Shown here: one piece after another, positions 45,601 through 55,090 of the stretch
Layout: each line of letters begins with the position of its first letter
Position numbering within the stretch: the stretch's first letter is position 1
Origin: Echinometra lucunter
Lineage: Eukaryota; Echinodermata; Echinoidea; Camarodonta; Echinometridae
Length of the DNA: 64,000 nt
Assembly: GCA_029962745.1 (NCBI GenBank)
Contig: CM057157.1
Span: 4,479,435 to 4,543,434, forward strand
Direction: 5' to 3'
The notes under the pieces: generated by a model
Database searches by the model: none
Told to the model about the DNA's origin: nothing
The model's input: only the letters and a program-made list of their open reading frames with translations
Position numbers and translations under genes: made by a program

Positions 45601-48451
45601 CTGCAGGAGCAGGTGCTGGAGGTGCAGTTATATTAATAGTTGTTATCATCGTCATCGTGGTGTGCTGTAAACGCACAAGTGAAACGTAAGTTGTGTTTTT
45701 ATCCATACAGATCATGAATCTGAAAACAATACGATTACCATTTTGTTTATGAAAATCTAATCCAATCAATTCCAGTCAAATCAAACCAAATCAAATGAAA
45801 TCAAGTCAAACCAAATCAAATCAAACAAAATCAAACAAAATCAATCCCATTTCAATACAATAACGATTCATTCCAACCCAATCCATTCCAATCCAGTCAA
45901 GCAATTCAAGAAATGCCATTCAGATTTTCAACAAAAACGTGCAAAATTGTTTCGTAGCTTTGCTCTTATTTTTGCAGTCGTTTTCTTTTAATGCTCTCTC
46001 GAAATATAAATCTGGCCAGATTTCTACCCGTAATTGATTTTCAATCACAGACCCGGTTATAATTTAACCAAAATACTTTATAATGTCTACCTCCTCCTTT
46101 TATGTATAGCACATGCTTTCAAAGTTGTGAATATTGATTCTGGTGACTTTGTCGTTTCTTCTATATTCTATGCATCCTATTTTATCGTTTTATCTTAAAG
46201 AAATTATTGTTCAATTCGGCCCTCGGGATGTGATGCATTAGTTTTCTCAGTAAAACATTATTGATAATGAAACATTAGAGTATCACGTGTACTTACTGAC
46301 AGGCGCTCTCCTTTAGACGTGGACCGTGGACATCAGAAAGATACAGACGATCAGGTGTATGCAAACTCTGCATTTACGAATTCATATCTAGGTAAGTCAG
46401 AGTTCACTTCAGTTCAATTACGCTTGGACTTCTTGATTTATTGATTATCACAAGGCAGCGCAGGTAAAATGTGCTATAATTATCTGTTCAAAAAGAAAGG
46501 ACGCAATTAAACTGACAAACATCCCGATACACACACACACACACACACTCTCTCTCTCTCTCTCTTCTCTCTCACTCTCTCTCTCTCTCTCATTGAAGAA
46601 GTCATGGAAAAAAAGGCACAGCCGAGAGCGCAATCTTGGTGTGTAGGGGTCGATACTGGTGAACATTCCTACGATCCTGTCAGGATTACACCTACCTTGT
46701 CGAGAAAAGACCCACCTAGACCAGTATCGGAGATACATGTGACTAAACCCCCGGCTGTTAGCCCGAAACCAACCACCACTCCGCGACCATCATCGGGCTT
46801 CAAGCTACCACAGGTCATTCCAAAGACAGCATCGCAACAATCCTCAAGCTTCCAGAAACACCCCATCCCGAGACCTAGGACTACTTCAAAACCCCCAGCT
46901 GTCACTCCCAAACCGACGGTCTCATCCACACCGAAAACCACGCTTGAATCTGTGGCTAGGCCAACAAACAAGACCGCTGCCAAACCAGACAAACCATTGG
47001 TCGCTGTCAAGCCACAAGTTAATGTTCCCGCAGACGGTAAAGACAAGCAAAATAAAACGTTATAATCTGAATAAATAAGGGTTCTACAAGAAGAATACAA
47101 CAATGATCGTATCCTAGAATTCATTCTTCACGAGCTGACAAAGGGGTAACATGTTCATCCATTCGTCTAGTATTTTCTGTGCACACACTCCCCTCCCCTT
47201 TGCTCACCGTACCAGTGTCCCCTGTCGAGCAGAGGCGTCCATCCGCTTTATATATATATATATTTTTTTGGGGGGGGGGGGGGGGGGGGAGACACTGTAC
47301 AAATCGGTGACAAGCAATATAAAATGCCTTCGGCTTAAAATCATGTAGAGCATAATTATCTTAACGTGTCCCCACCCTTAAAAATTTGGGAGGACGTGTC
47401 CCCCTGTCCCCCCCCCCCTCCCGATTAACGCCCATGCCTGAAAGGCTGAACTGGTACTGCCCACCAGTCCCCTGGAATGATATAAACTTCATATGAAAGC
47501 TCTGTAAGCATACCAAGATGAATAAGAAAAGGTTTTTTTAGGCATGTTAAGTCACAGTCAGACATTCTTTTTTTTTCCAAAAAAAACATTAAAAATACTA
47601 TGAATTCTAACGTCATTAATCATGCCTTATATATTACCGGTGCATCGAGATTTTCTTTCTATTTGGGATAAGAAGGAAGACGATGACAGGAAGCACACAT
47701 GTATATGTTAAACTTTACGGATTATGTTACAGCACTGTATTATATCTGTGTATGTTTTGCCTGATTTGCTATACCTTTCAAGAATTCATTTCTAACGTTT
47801 GTTTTTGTTATACTGATGATAATTTCAAATTGTGGATTCTGTTTCAATAGATATGATATGATTTGATTTTATTTAATCTACTGCTTTTTTCTGTTGAATA
47901 CAAACATAAAGGAGTAAAACTCTGTTGGTTTTTTTTTAGCCAAGTTTTCATATGATCATTCAATGTACCCCCCTTACTTTTGAGAAAGGAATAAAATGTT
48001 TTCAGAAAAATAAGAATTAAAGAAGAATAAAGATACCTTTAATTATCAAAATGATAAAAAAATTAAAATCCGAATACCAGTATTATCAACAGAATATTTC
48101 ATTGAATTACAGCAATTTCATCTAATTTCATCTAATTTCTGCCTTTTTCTTCTTTTTTTATTTTCTCGGTTAGATCATGGAAGTAAAAATGGGAAGAAAG
48201 GTGACGTCAGGCCAGTGTCGAATAAAGCAGGTGTCTTCAGACTACCAGCCCTGAGACCTGTCGATAATCCTGTCGGCAATTCAACACCGATGATTGAAGA
48301 TGACATGATTTATGCTAACGAAGAAATCTGGGAGCAGTCGGAGCCGAGCAGAGCACAGTCTTCTGGTTCCAGAGCAGAACCTGATGAAAGGGTCTATGAT
48401 CCTGTCCGAATTTCACCTGTCCCTACAAGAAAAGAACTTGTTCCGATATGA
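31213..48451 (+). CDS. Single-pass receptor, EGF-Ig-FN3 ectodomain with non-catalytic Tyr/Pro tail (18 exons, ~1105 aa)
   Basis: Exons: 31213-31351, 31870-31992, 32348-32482, 33235-33567, 34242-34562, 35193-35474, 36243-36389, 38642-38794, 41734-41837, 42290-42491, 43006-43111, 43537-43674, 44055-44208, 44946-45000, 45565-45685, 46303-46391, 46599-47036, 48174-48451. All 17 junctions have GT/AG ends and matching phases, and the sum is 3318 bases with stop. Order: signal segment, EGF, EGF, Ig, Ig, three FN3, a membrane-proximal region like that of receptor tyrosine phosphatases, one membrane helix (about 809-832) and a 270-residue tail. The EGF/Ig/FN3 mix recalls Tie kinases and receptor phosphatases, but the tail ends without a catalytic domain. 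It likely signals by recruiting SH2/SH3 proteins. Exon 1 is least certain; more 5' exons may exist. No known gene name is claimed. Confidence 0.85.
31870..32482 (+). CDS. Exons 2-3: two EGF-like domains
   Basis: Exon 2 (31870-31992) encodes a classical EGF module: CDTYPCLNEGTC, then CMCLPGYMDQNC, six cysteines. Exon 3 (32348-32482) encodes a second, laminin/Tie-like module: VCPVGRYGDDCTESC, NTC, GMCSHVDGECLC and VCDK, eight or more cysteines. Both exons are phase 1-1, the usual arrangement for shuffled extracellular modules. A (CT)n tract precedes the exon 2 acceptor. Confidence 0.85.
33235..34562 (+). CDS. Exons 4-5: two immunoglobulin domains
   Basis: Exon 4 (33235-33567) has the Ig pattern LTCW, VDWYKQ and YEDSGDYYCEAS. 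Exon 5 (34242-34562) has LSCVF, VEWEQNG, then DITPTDHGTYRCSVSY. Each keeps the two disulfide cysteines, the core Trp and the DxGxYxC motif. Each domain is one phase 1-1 exon. They may mediate ligand binding or adhesion; the partner is unknown. Confidence 0.88.
35193..42491 (+). CDS. Exons 6-10: three fibronectin type III domains
   Basis: FN3-1 is exon 6 (35193-35474), with LTIAWDI and TTYRINVVCRNSAGDS. FN3-2 is split over exons 7 and 8 (36243-36389, 38642-38794), with VTIDWFKPSTPNGPIDGY and LSPSTSYTVDIRAFND. FN3-3 is split over exons 9 and 10 (41734-41837, 42290-42491), with CLVKWLPPLSPNGTM and FRFFVSATNTVGEG. The Trp of strand B and the Tyr or Phe of strand F are present in each. The exon 9/10 junction is phase 0; the others are phase 1. 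Confidence 0.82.
35845..35997. repeat. Palindromic MITE, family C
   Basis: Terminal inverted repeats GGGACCGTTTCATGAAAG and CTTTCATGAAACGGTGCCC enclose about 110 bases that also fold back (TTGTCAG and CTGACAA pairs). It lies in receptor intron 6 and abuts the family A MITE at 35999. Confidence 0.75.
35999..36148. repeat. Palindromic MITE, family A, copy 2
   Basis: Ends GGTCCCCGTTGCATAAA and TTTTATGCAACGGGGACC are inverted copies. The interior matches 107-263. Located in intron 6 of the receptor gene, about 90 bases before exon 7. Confidence 0.78.
37495..37819. mobile_element. TTAA-bounded MITE, family B, copy 2
   Basis: Begins TTAAAGGAAAATGAAAC and ends GTTTCATTCTCCTTTAA, the same ends as the element at 25859-26445. 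The interior shares TGTGTACAAAA and GAGAGTTGTCC. In receptor intron 7. Confidence 0.68.
40217..41668 (-). mobile_element. 5'-truncated non-LTR retrotransposon (LINE), antisense in receptor intron 8
   Basis: Minus-strand fragments of a LINE reverse transcriptase are visible: NWRGITLLSVPGKVF and GRSCSE near 41400-41560, FADD and the preceding RQGC segment near 41000-41150, and C-terminal ILGHTLRMPE with GRRRGRPITTW near 40320-40480. The frame is broken many times. The element ends in TAAGTAAGTAAG. CAGAAGGAAATAG is present on both sides (40204-40216 and 41669-41681), a clear target-site duplication that fixes the borders. Confidence 0.85.
42592..42792. repeat. (CT)n polypyrimidine tract
   Basis: Long TC-rich tract in receptor intron 10 with few interruptions. 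Similar shorter tracts lie near 31816-31856, 43860-43925 and 46550-46590, the first and last close to splice acceptors. Confidence 0.85.
43006..45000 (+). CDS. Exons 11-14: RPTP-like membrane-proximal region
   Basis: Exons 43006-43111, 43537-43674, 44055-44208 and 44946-45000 encode PSGPGPEDISS, then NINGPISCFEIIAVQVSG, NIPYRALVF, NGPLTPGGNYTCLVRVYS and a short stalk. The NGPI.xYEI/PLxPGxxYxxxVR pattern is that of the last extracellular FN3-like segment of receptor-type tyrosine phosphatases. This is a pattern-based resemblance, not an alignment. Confidence 0.7.
45565..46391 (+). CDS. Exons 15-16: transmembrane helix and first YAN motif
   Basis: Exon 15 (45565-45685) encodes PIAAGAGAGG followed by AVILIVVIIVIVV and the stop-transfer CCKR. 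The Gly-rich start resembles small-residue helix-packing motifs. Exon 16 (46303-46391) is the first cytoplasmic part and contains DDQVYANSAF. Tyr857 followed by A-N fits the pYxN preference of Grb2-type SH2 domains (family knowledge); phosphorylation is not shown. Confidence 0.8.
46599..48451 (+). CDS. Exons 17-18: Pro-rich cytoplasmic tail with YDPVRI motifs
   Basis: Exon 17 (46599-47036) holds HSYDPVRITP (Tyr892), then a Pro/Thr/Ser/Lys-rich stretch with two close repeats, TKPPAVSPKP and SKPPAVTPKP, that look like SH3 ligands. Exon 18 (48174-48451) holds MIYANEEI (Tyr1060) and RVYDPVRISP (Tyr1088) and ends at TGA. If the exon 17 donor (GACG|GTAAAG) is not used, the frame stops after ten more codons at 47063, giving a shorter tail without the second module. 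No kinase or phosphatase motif follows. Confidence 0.78.
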
Positions 48452-48630
48452 GGGGAGAAACCGCAGGGTTTTTTTAAAACGTATTTTTGTGTACAAAATG
48501 AAGGGCAATGACGCAACAAAGGATTGCGCTTTTGATTAAAAAATTGTCTCGCACTGATTCGCTTGCGTGTTACAAACTGAACTTGAAAATCCCCACGCCC
48601 CCCCCCCGCCCCTCATATTTCAACGGGCCG

Positions 48631-48690
48631 AACGTGAAACCACCAGTCGTAACGCCAAACCCTGGATTAATATTAAACCATAACTCCTCT
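48631..48690 (+). pseudogene. Possible remnant of the Pro-rich tail exon
   Basis: Downstream of the receptor stop, the plus strand encodes VKPPVVTPNPG, close to the KPPAVSPKP and KPPAVTPKP repeats of exon 17. It is not joined to any supported exon. It may be a decayed duplicate, which would fit the duplicated tail module; a chance Pro-rich stretch is the alternative. Confidence 0.3.
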
Positions 48691-49592
48691 CCATTTTAGT
48701 TACCAATAGCAAGTTAATATGACATTTTGATCCTGTAACTTTTGCCCCTATGAAATTATTCTGTAAAATTTGCGTTCGCCTTTATTTCGTCCAAGATGTA
48801 TCCTTACGGTTACTGTAAGAGTTTCAGCTGGGTTATAGGCTAGGATTTGGGTTAGCAGTAGTGCTATAGGCTAGGACGTGGGTTCGGCAGCAGTGCATGG
48901 TCGTGTAGCGTTTAGGAATAAGGAGTAGCTATCACCAGAGTATATGGCGAACAACCGACTCTTGAGGCGACTCTGAAAACTGTCCGTTAAGAAAAGCACA
49001 TGCCTCTCATAGTGATTAAGATTAATATGTATTTCTCTAATTAGTAATCTCACTTTCACAAGAACCAGTTTGTATGAGAACAATCAAGTACGAAGAAGCT
49101 TTGTTTTACAAAGGTTTACAATTCAAATCCTCAATAATTCTGCCATTCAATTTTCAAAGAACCGTAGATCTATACAACGAGGGATATAATTGCTTCTTTA
49201 CCTTTCTTTTTTATAGGTTTAAATGGTTTGTGAATCCCTTTCGTTAAGTACTATAGTACTAGAATCGATTATCATTTAAAATTGTTCGTAGCATAATAAT
49301 ATACACTGATATATCCAATGCATTGTTTCATTTTGATTCTCGCGATATGTGTATTCAGTAAGATATTATAAGTCTATTTTTCATGCAGAGATGCCACTTT
49401 TCAGACAAAAGTAGGAATTCCTACTTTAGCAATATATTTTTGCCCATAGAAAACATCTTTTTTGTGTGTACAAAAGGGCCCATTTTAGATGATTTTCCTA
49501 CTTTTTTATCATTTCTAAGTGGCATCCCTGTTCATGCTGTACATACCATTCTCTACAAATTTTGTAGATATTATAGGATTACATGTATAATT

Positions 49593-49598
49593 AATAAA
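49593..49598 (+). terminator. Candidate poly(A) signal of the receptor gene
   Basis: AATAAA in TTAATTAATAAAGAATG, about 1.1 kb after the receptor stop codon. A closer canonical signal was not noticed. The 3' UTR assignment of 48452-49620 is inference. Confidence 0.4.
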
Positions 49599-50169
49599 GA
49601 ATGTTGAATTTTATTAATACAGCAAAAAAGGGCCCTTCAGCGTGTTTCTGGAGAACTTCATCATTTGCTATTCATTGTATGACATTAATTATCACTAAAC
49701 AAATGAAAATAATCATCTAACTGTGGCCTAGTGTAAGCAACGTATGTGGATCAAATGGTGTGCGGTTCGAGTTTCCCACGGCATTTAATGTATACCGTAT
49801 GGCAACTATCTGTGTTAGCTACTCTTCACCCAGGCGAGTATGTGAACTTTGTGTGAAGCGATTCTGTGAATGCATTTTCGCTTTATCTTGGCGCCTAAGC
49901 TAAAGCCGGGATTAAAAAAATGATACTTTGTAATAGTATACCTGCTATATTTGAATAGTAGATGCGCCGTAAAAATGAGCAAGCATATTCCGTTGCCTCC
50001 TATTGCGTTGCAAAAAAGAATGGTTTCAAATATGAGAAGAAACATCAATTACTTGTGTACGTGTATTACAGTTACTGGGCCTATAGCATGTTTAGGGTGA
50101 TATGTTTCTCAAAGTATACTAGATAAGTCTGTTGTAATTACAGTACATGATAAAAACAATAATTGTCTC

Positions 50170-52618
50170 AAAATGTTCACTTCATACCAATCATGTTTAA
50201 TGCCGAACTGCATTGTAAACACCCTTACCTCAGTCTTGCGTGCAGCAAAGAAAAGATATTATTTTGCTCTGTTTCAAGCTGCAACCTCAAATGATATCAG
50301 GGGAACTTGGAAAGTGATAAAGAATGTGTTTAGGTCAAAGAAAAAAACTTTCGAAATAAAGAATATGAAAATTGATGGCCATTTAGTGGAAGATAAGAAT
50401 GTTATTGTGAATAAATTCAACGACTATTTTTGCAGTGTTGGTCCTAATCTGTCACGGGCAGTCCCTTCCAGTCAACAATCTTACAAACATTTTCTGAAAG
50501 AACCTAACAGTAAAAGTTTATTCCTCTTACCAATAGTTAGGGAAGAGTTGCTTACTATTGTAAATTCGTTGAAGAATGGGAAAAGTCCCGGTTATGACAA
50601 TTTCAATAATGACTTAATTAAACAGATTATCCCAGGGATTATACCACCCCTACTGCATATTTTTAATTTATCAATGTCAAATGGAATAGTCCCTGTAGAC
50701 ATGAAAATTGCAAAAGTCATACCCGTTTTTAAGAAGGGTGATCCCCAGTCTTTCACTAATTACCGTCCTATTTCCCTCTTAACTTCCTTTTTAAAGATCC
50801 TTGAAAAAATTATTTACGTCAGAACATTAGAATTTTTAAACAAGTATAAAATATTCTCTAACTTTCAGTTTTGATTTCGCGAAAAGCACACTACCACTCA
50901 TGCATTGTTGCACTTTATTGATAAGATTTCACAAGCAATTGACAAAAAGATGCACACAATCGGTATATTTCTTGATTATTCCAAGGCTTTTGATACTGTA
51001 GATCATGACATCTTGCTTGGTAAATTATCACATTATGGTGTTAGGGGTACAGCACTGGACTGGTTCAAGAGTTACTTAGCTTACAGGAAACAATATGTTT
51101 CTTTAAACGGTGTTGATTCAGGGTTAGAGAATGTCACATGCGGTGTTCCTCAGGGATCTCTCCTTGGTCCGTTATTGTTTATATTGTACATTAATGATTT
51201 TCATTTCTCATCTGATATATTGTCGTTCATTTTATTTGCTGATGATTCCAGCTTGTACTACTCACACAAAAATCCACAGACACTTCTAGAAACAGTTAAT
51301 TCTGAACTAAGCAAAATTACTTTGTGGATTCAAGCAAATAAATTATCTTTAAATCTCCAAAAGACAAATTATATGTTTTTAGTAATACAATTAAAGTGCT
51401 TCCTGGAGATGTTTTAATAGATAGAGTACCATCAACAAAATTCCTTGGTCTGCACATTGATGAGCAGCTGAGTTGGAAAATCCATATAAATCATCTCTGT
51501 AAGACACTGTCAAAATAGTGGTGTAATACATAAATTGAAATCGTCATTTTCTAAGGATATTCTTCTTATAATGTACTCAACATTAATTCTTCCTTATCTC
51601 AATTATGGTGTTCTTGCATGAGGTAATTCTCTTAAGACTCATCTTGAAAAATTACATTTGATTCAAAAGAGAGTCTTAAGAATTATTTGTAATGTAAGCT
51701 TTCGTGAGCACATCGACCCACTTTTTTATAGGCAAAGAATTTTAAAGCTGCAAGATATATATCACTTTCAACTGGGTGCTCTCATGTATGGCTTCAATTC
51801 TGGTGTCCTACCACTGGCTTTGGCCAACATTTTTCAGAAAAATAATCAGGTTCATCACCATGCTACACGAAATGCTTCTGCATTTCACTTACCCAAAGTG
51901 AGGACAAAATTTCGTTTTAATACATTGGTTTGTACTGGACCCAGGTTCTGGAACTCTCTTGATTCTAGTGTTAAGCAATCTGTTAGTCTCTCTTCATTTA
52001 AGCGTACACTTAAGGCTTATCTTTTTGATGATTATTGTGACTCTTAGAGTATTGGTATTCTGATGTAATTATATTGATGCCTTTGATGTACTCTTGGGTA
52101 ATTCCCTTTCTTTATATTCTTCGTCTAACAAAATAATTTGTAGATTGTCAACCTTTTGTTTTTCATTTTCCATGTGTTTTTTGTACTTGTCCTGTGATGT
52201 ACATATTGTCGATGTGCTGTACTCCAATTTTTTTTTTTAATCATTTCTCATATTTTCTCTCTTCTCGCCCGTCTTGTTATTCATAAATCTATAGTCCCCC
52301 CCCCCTCCTCTTTTGTATATAGCCTGTGTTTTCTTTTCTCCATCTCTTTCATATTGTATTCTTAGGTAGTTACAGTATTATAATTTTATTACATTAATAA
52401 TGTCGCTATATACAAGCTAAGTTATACATGTAAGTTGGTTCAAAGGGGACCTTACATCTTACAAGCTCTGCTTTTACTAAGGTCTCCTCATCTTTCTTTT
52501 AATCCACTTCATTATACTGTTGTGATTTTGTTTGCATTGTAATATATCACACTGATCGTATGCAAAGTTGTATGTAACATATGGAAAGAAAGATGAATAA
52601 ATATCTATCTATCTATCA
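50170..52618 (+). mobile_element. Decayed non-LTR retrotransposon, reverse transcriptase region
   Basis: Translated pieces show a LINE reverse transcriptase of Jockey/CR1/L2 type in order: KNGKSPGYDNF, VIPVFKKGDPQSFTNYRPIS, LDYSKAFDTVDHDILLGKL, GVPQGSLLGPLLF, LFADDSS, LSLNLQKT, then QKRVLRIICN and a C-terminal GPRFWNSL. The frame has a TGA at 50872, a shift near 51377 and further stops near 51515-51620, so it is dead. The 5' part, including the endonuclease, is missing. The 3' end is an (ATCT)n tail at about 52600-52618, typical for this class. Confidence 0.9.
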
Positions 52619-54847
52619 CAGACTTGTCAAGTTCTATTACACTTTTCTTTTTAGAGGGAGGGGGTGTATTTAATGTGCATGAAGCCTACCATTTTGTAAG
52701 CAATGCTTAGTAAATAAAAGTGAAATTCTCATTAATGACAAGCGGTCACGTGTCATTAGACTGTTATCATACTGCTTTTTAAAACTCTAAACTTTATGAC
52801 ATTTTACGCCTAGGACTTCTTGCTGGCCTCGTTTAATGCCATTATCGCATTGTATGTTAATGCAGCTCCCAGGGTCGACTTGGCAATAATTTATGAGGAA
52901 AGGTGAACTGGGTCAAACGACTATTATTCCTGCACTCTGTGCTTTAAAGAGAAAAAGGGTTGATCTCGTGCACGATCAAGGCCAGTGATTGTTACAAATA
53001 AAGAGCGAAAGACATGAATACAGTGTAGAGAATGAGAGAGAGATAAAAATACAGTTTATTTCATGATTTAAGAGAAAGAGAGAGAGAGAGGGGGGGGGAG
53101 ATAGAGAGAGAGAGAGAGGGAGAGAGGGGGGGTTAAAAATGGTATTTATAAAAGTTGACTAGAAAAGGGAGGAAACACACAAAAAACTATATAATGGCAT
53201 TATTGCAGCACCTACGCACATGCATGCCAATTGAAATGTTCGACAATGGCTTCTTACAAATCAATATGACTAGTTCTAAAGCGATGCAATGAACTAAAAG
53301 TTGTGAAAATTACTTAGAGAGTTATACTCTACATGTTCAAAGTCTGTTCCTACAGTATGCATGCTGAACGAGAGGGTGTAGAAAGGGGGTAGACAAACGA
53401 TGATTATCAAGTTATGGCACACTTCGGCTCAGATAACTCATTTCATGATACTTGTTACAGTCATTTTCTCAAGAGATGACTTTATAATACCAAAACATCG
53501 AGAACTGCAAACAGTGGCATAACCAGACGTTACTACGCAGGGGGGGGGGGGGGGGGTGGTTGATTCCTTCTCAAATGAGGGATTAGGCATCAGAGATTCG
53601 TTTTACGTACCGTGGCCCCACTAGTATAATTTTATTGTTTTCCCCACTTTAATTGTCAAAAGCCTTCAGCACTTGAAGAGCGGGGAGAGGGAGGGACGTC
53701 CTCTATATCCTATCTGCACCATCGAACAAAAAAAAAAAAAAAAAAAAGAAGAAAACACTGGAATAGGTCAATAGGAGATATCACTGGTTCATTGGTTCAT
53801 TGTAAGATGAAGAAGTTAGATATAAAGAATTGATGCATTAGCAATTTTTACATGATCTTATCGCTTTAATACATGCCATCCGACCTTTAATCTTGTAATG
53901 CGATAACCCGGCCTGGAATACTGTAGATTGATATTCCCGATTCGGAGGTAAAATCACTTCAGAACCAATCGTGATACACGGTGGATGTGCGGTAAACAAT
54001 CTCTAACTCTACGTGCGACAGCCAACAAACTTCACTTCAGCCCGGTGGTAAGTTGAAATTATAAAGATTGTTGTACAGTTATACGTTCATTGTTCTCAAC
54101 TGGAATTTGAGGGCAAACGACCAAGTTCCTGTTGCTGAAATTCATTCAGTTCTCCCTAGTCAACGGTGTATTAGAGCTAGAATCATCAGAGTGTCTACGT
54201 CATTACACCAGACAACACCCCTTTGCATTTTATTGTTATGTTACAGTACTTTTCCTGTCTTTCACTGTCGTTTTCTATAACCTGCCCAAACTGATTTCTT
54301 TACGTTATGATAAGAGAGATAAGGGTATGCCCGACTCATCCCAAGAATGTTTTTTCGAGTAAAATATTCAAAAACATTAACGGGATAAAGGAAAATATAT
54401 ATAGCATAAATGGCACAGAATATGTGTGTTATTTTCAAATCTCGCACTGCATGCTGTAAAATGATTATGGGTTCCACGGTAAATATATTCATTTGCTGGC
54501 TCTTTAATTTAAAATGATTCAGAATAATTGCAATATTTATGACGAAACAGCAATGCACATTAATAATAACAATAAAGAGTTTGGACCCCCTTTCCTTGAT
54601 TTTAATTAGCTTTACCACCCCCTCGTTATTCTGCTGCAGAATAAGATAATGTCATTTCATGGCACTATCAGTGAGCAGAAGGGTAGCAGCAGTTGTGTCT
54701 GTATGCTTGTTTGTTTTAAAAGTTGGTGGCGGAGAAGGAATAATATGTTCTTTGTTTACCGTATTTTTACTCTTTCTGACTTTTCAGAGGGTTTATCAAA
54801 TAATATTGATAGACAAGTATGTCCCCTTAAACAATTTCACATTTTCG
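52619..54847. other. Intergenic; no gene supported
   Basis: AT-rich. Holds a (GA)n-rich tract at about 53070-53135, a poly(G) run near 53540-53556 and a poly(A) run near 53730. Short frames near 54068-54362 have no motif and are not called. Confidence 0.4.
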
Positions 54848-55090
54848 GGAGGCGCTGTGGCTCAGTGGTAGAGCAGTGGTCTAGTAACCGGAAGTAGGCC
54901 TACCTGGGTTCGAAACCAATTGGATGCGCTAATGCCCTTTGGTAAGGTACTAATCCTCGTTACCTAGTTCTTCGGCGGGGACTTACAGCCGTCGGTCTCT
55001 AGTTGCTTACTAACAAGCATACATAATGCTTTCTTAGCAGTCAGGTAAAATAACCAACCATTTAAGTTTGTTATATTTAAGTTTAAGTTT
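54848..55090 (+). mobile_element. tRNA-derived SINE
   Basis: The head has A-box TGGCTCAGTGGTAGAGC, an anticodon-like loop CTAGTAA and B-box GGGTTCGAAACC. The body includes AATGCCCTTTGGTAAGGTAC, GGCGGGGACTTACAGCC and CTTTCTTAGCAGTCAGGTAA. The body phrase GCCCTTxxGxAAGG recurs in the split SINE near 21980, so both belong to related SINE families. Confidence 0.7.

Noticed and set aside
46599..48451. Kinase or phosphatase domain in the receptor tail
   Set aside because: No glycine loop, HRD, DFG or HCxxGxxR motif is present; the tail is Pro-rich and ends at TGA.
50173..51417. Reverse transcriptase frames as a host gene
   Set aside because: Motif order is that of a LINE, the frame is broken several times, and the element ends in a simple-repeat tail.
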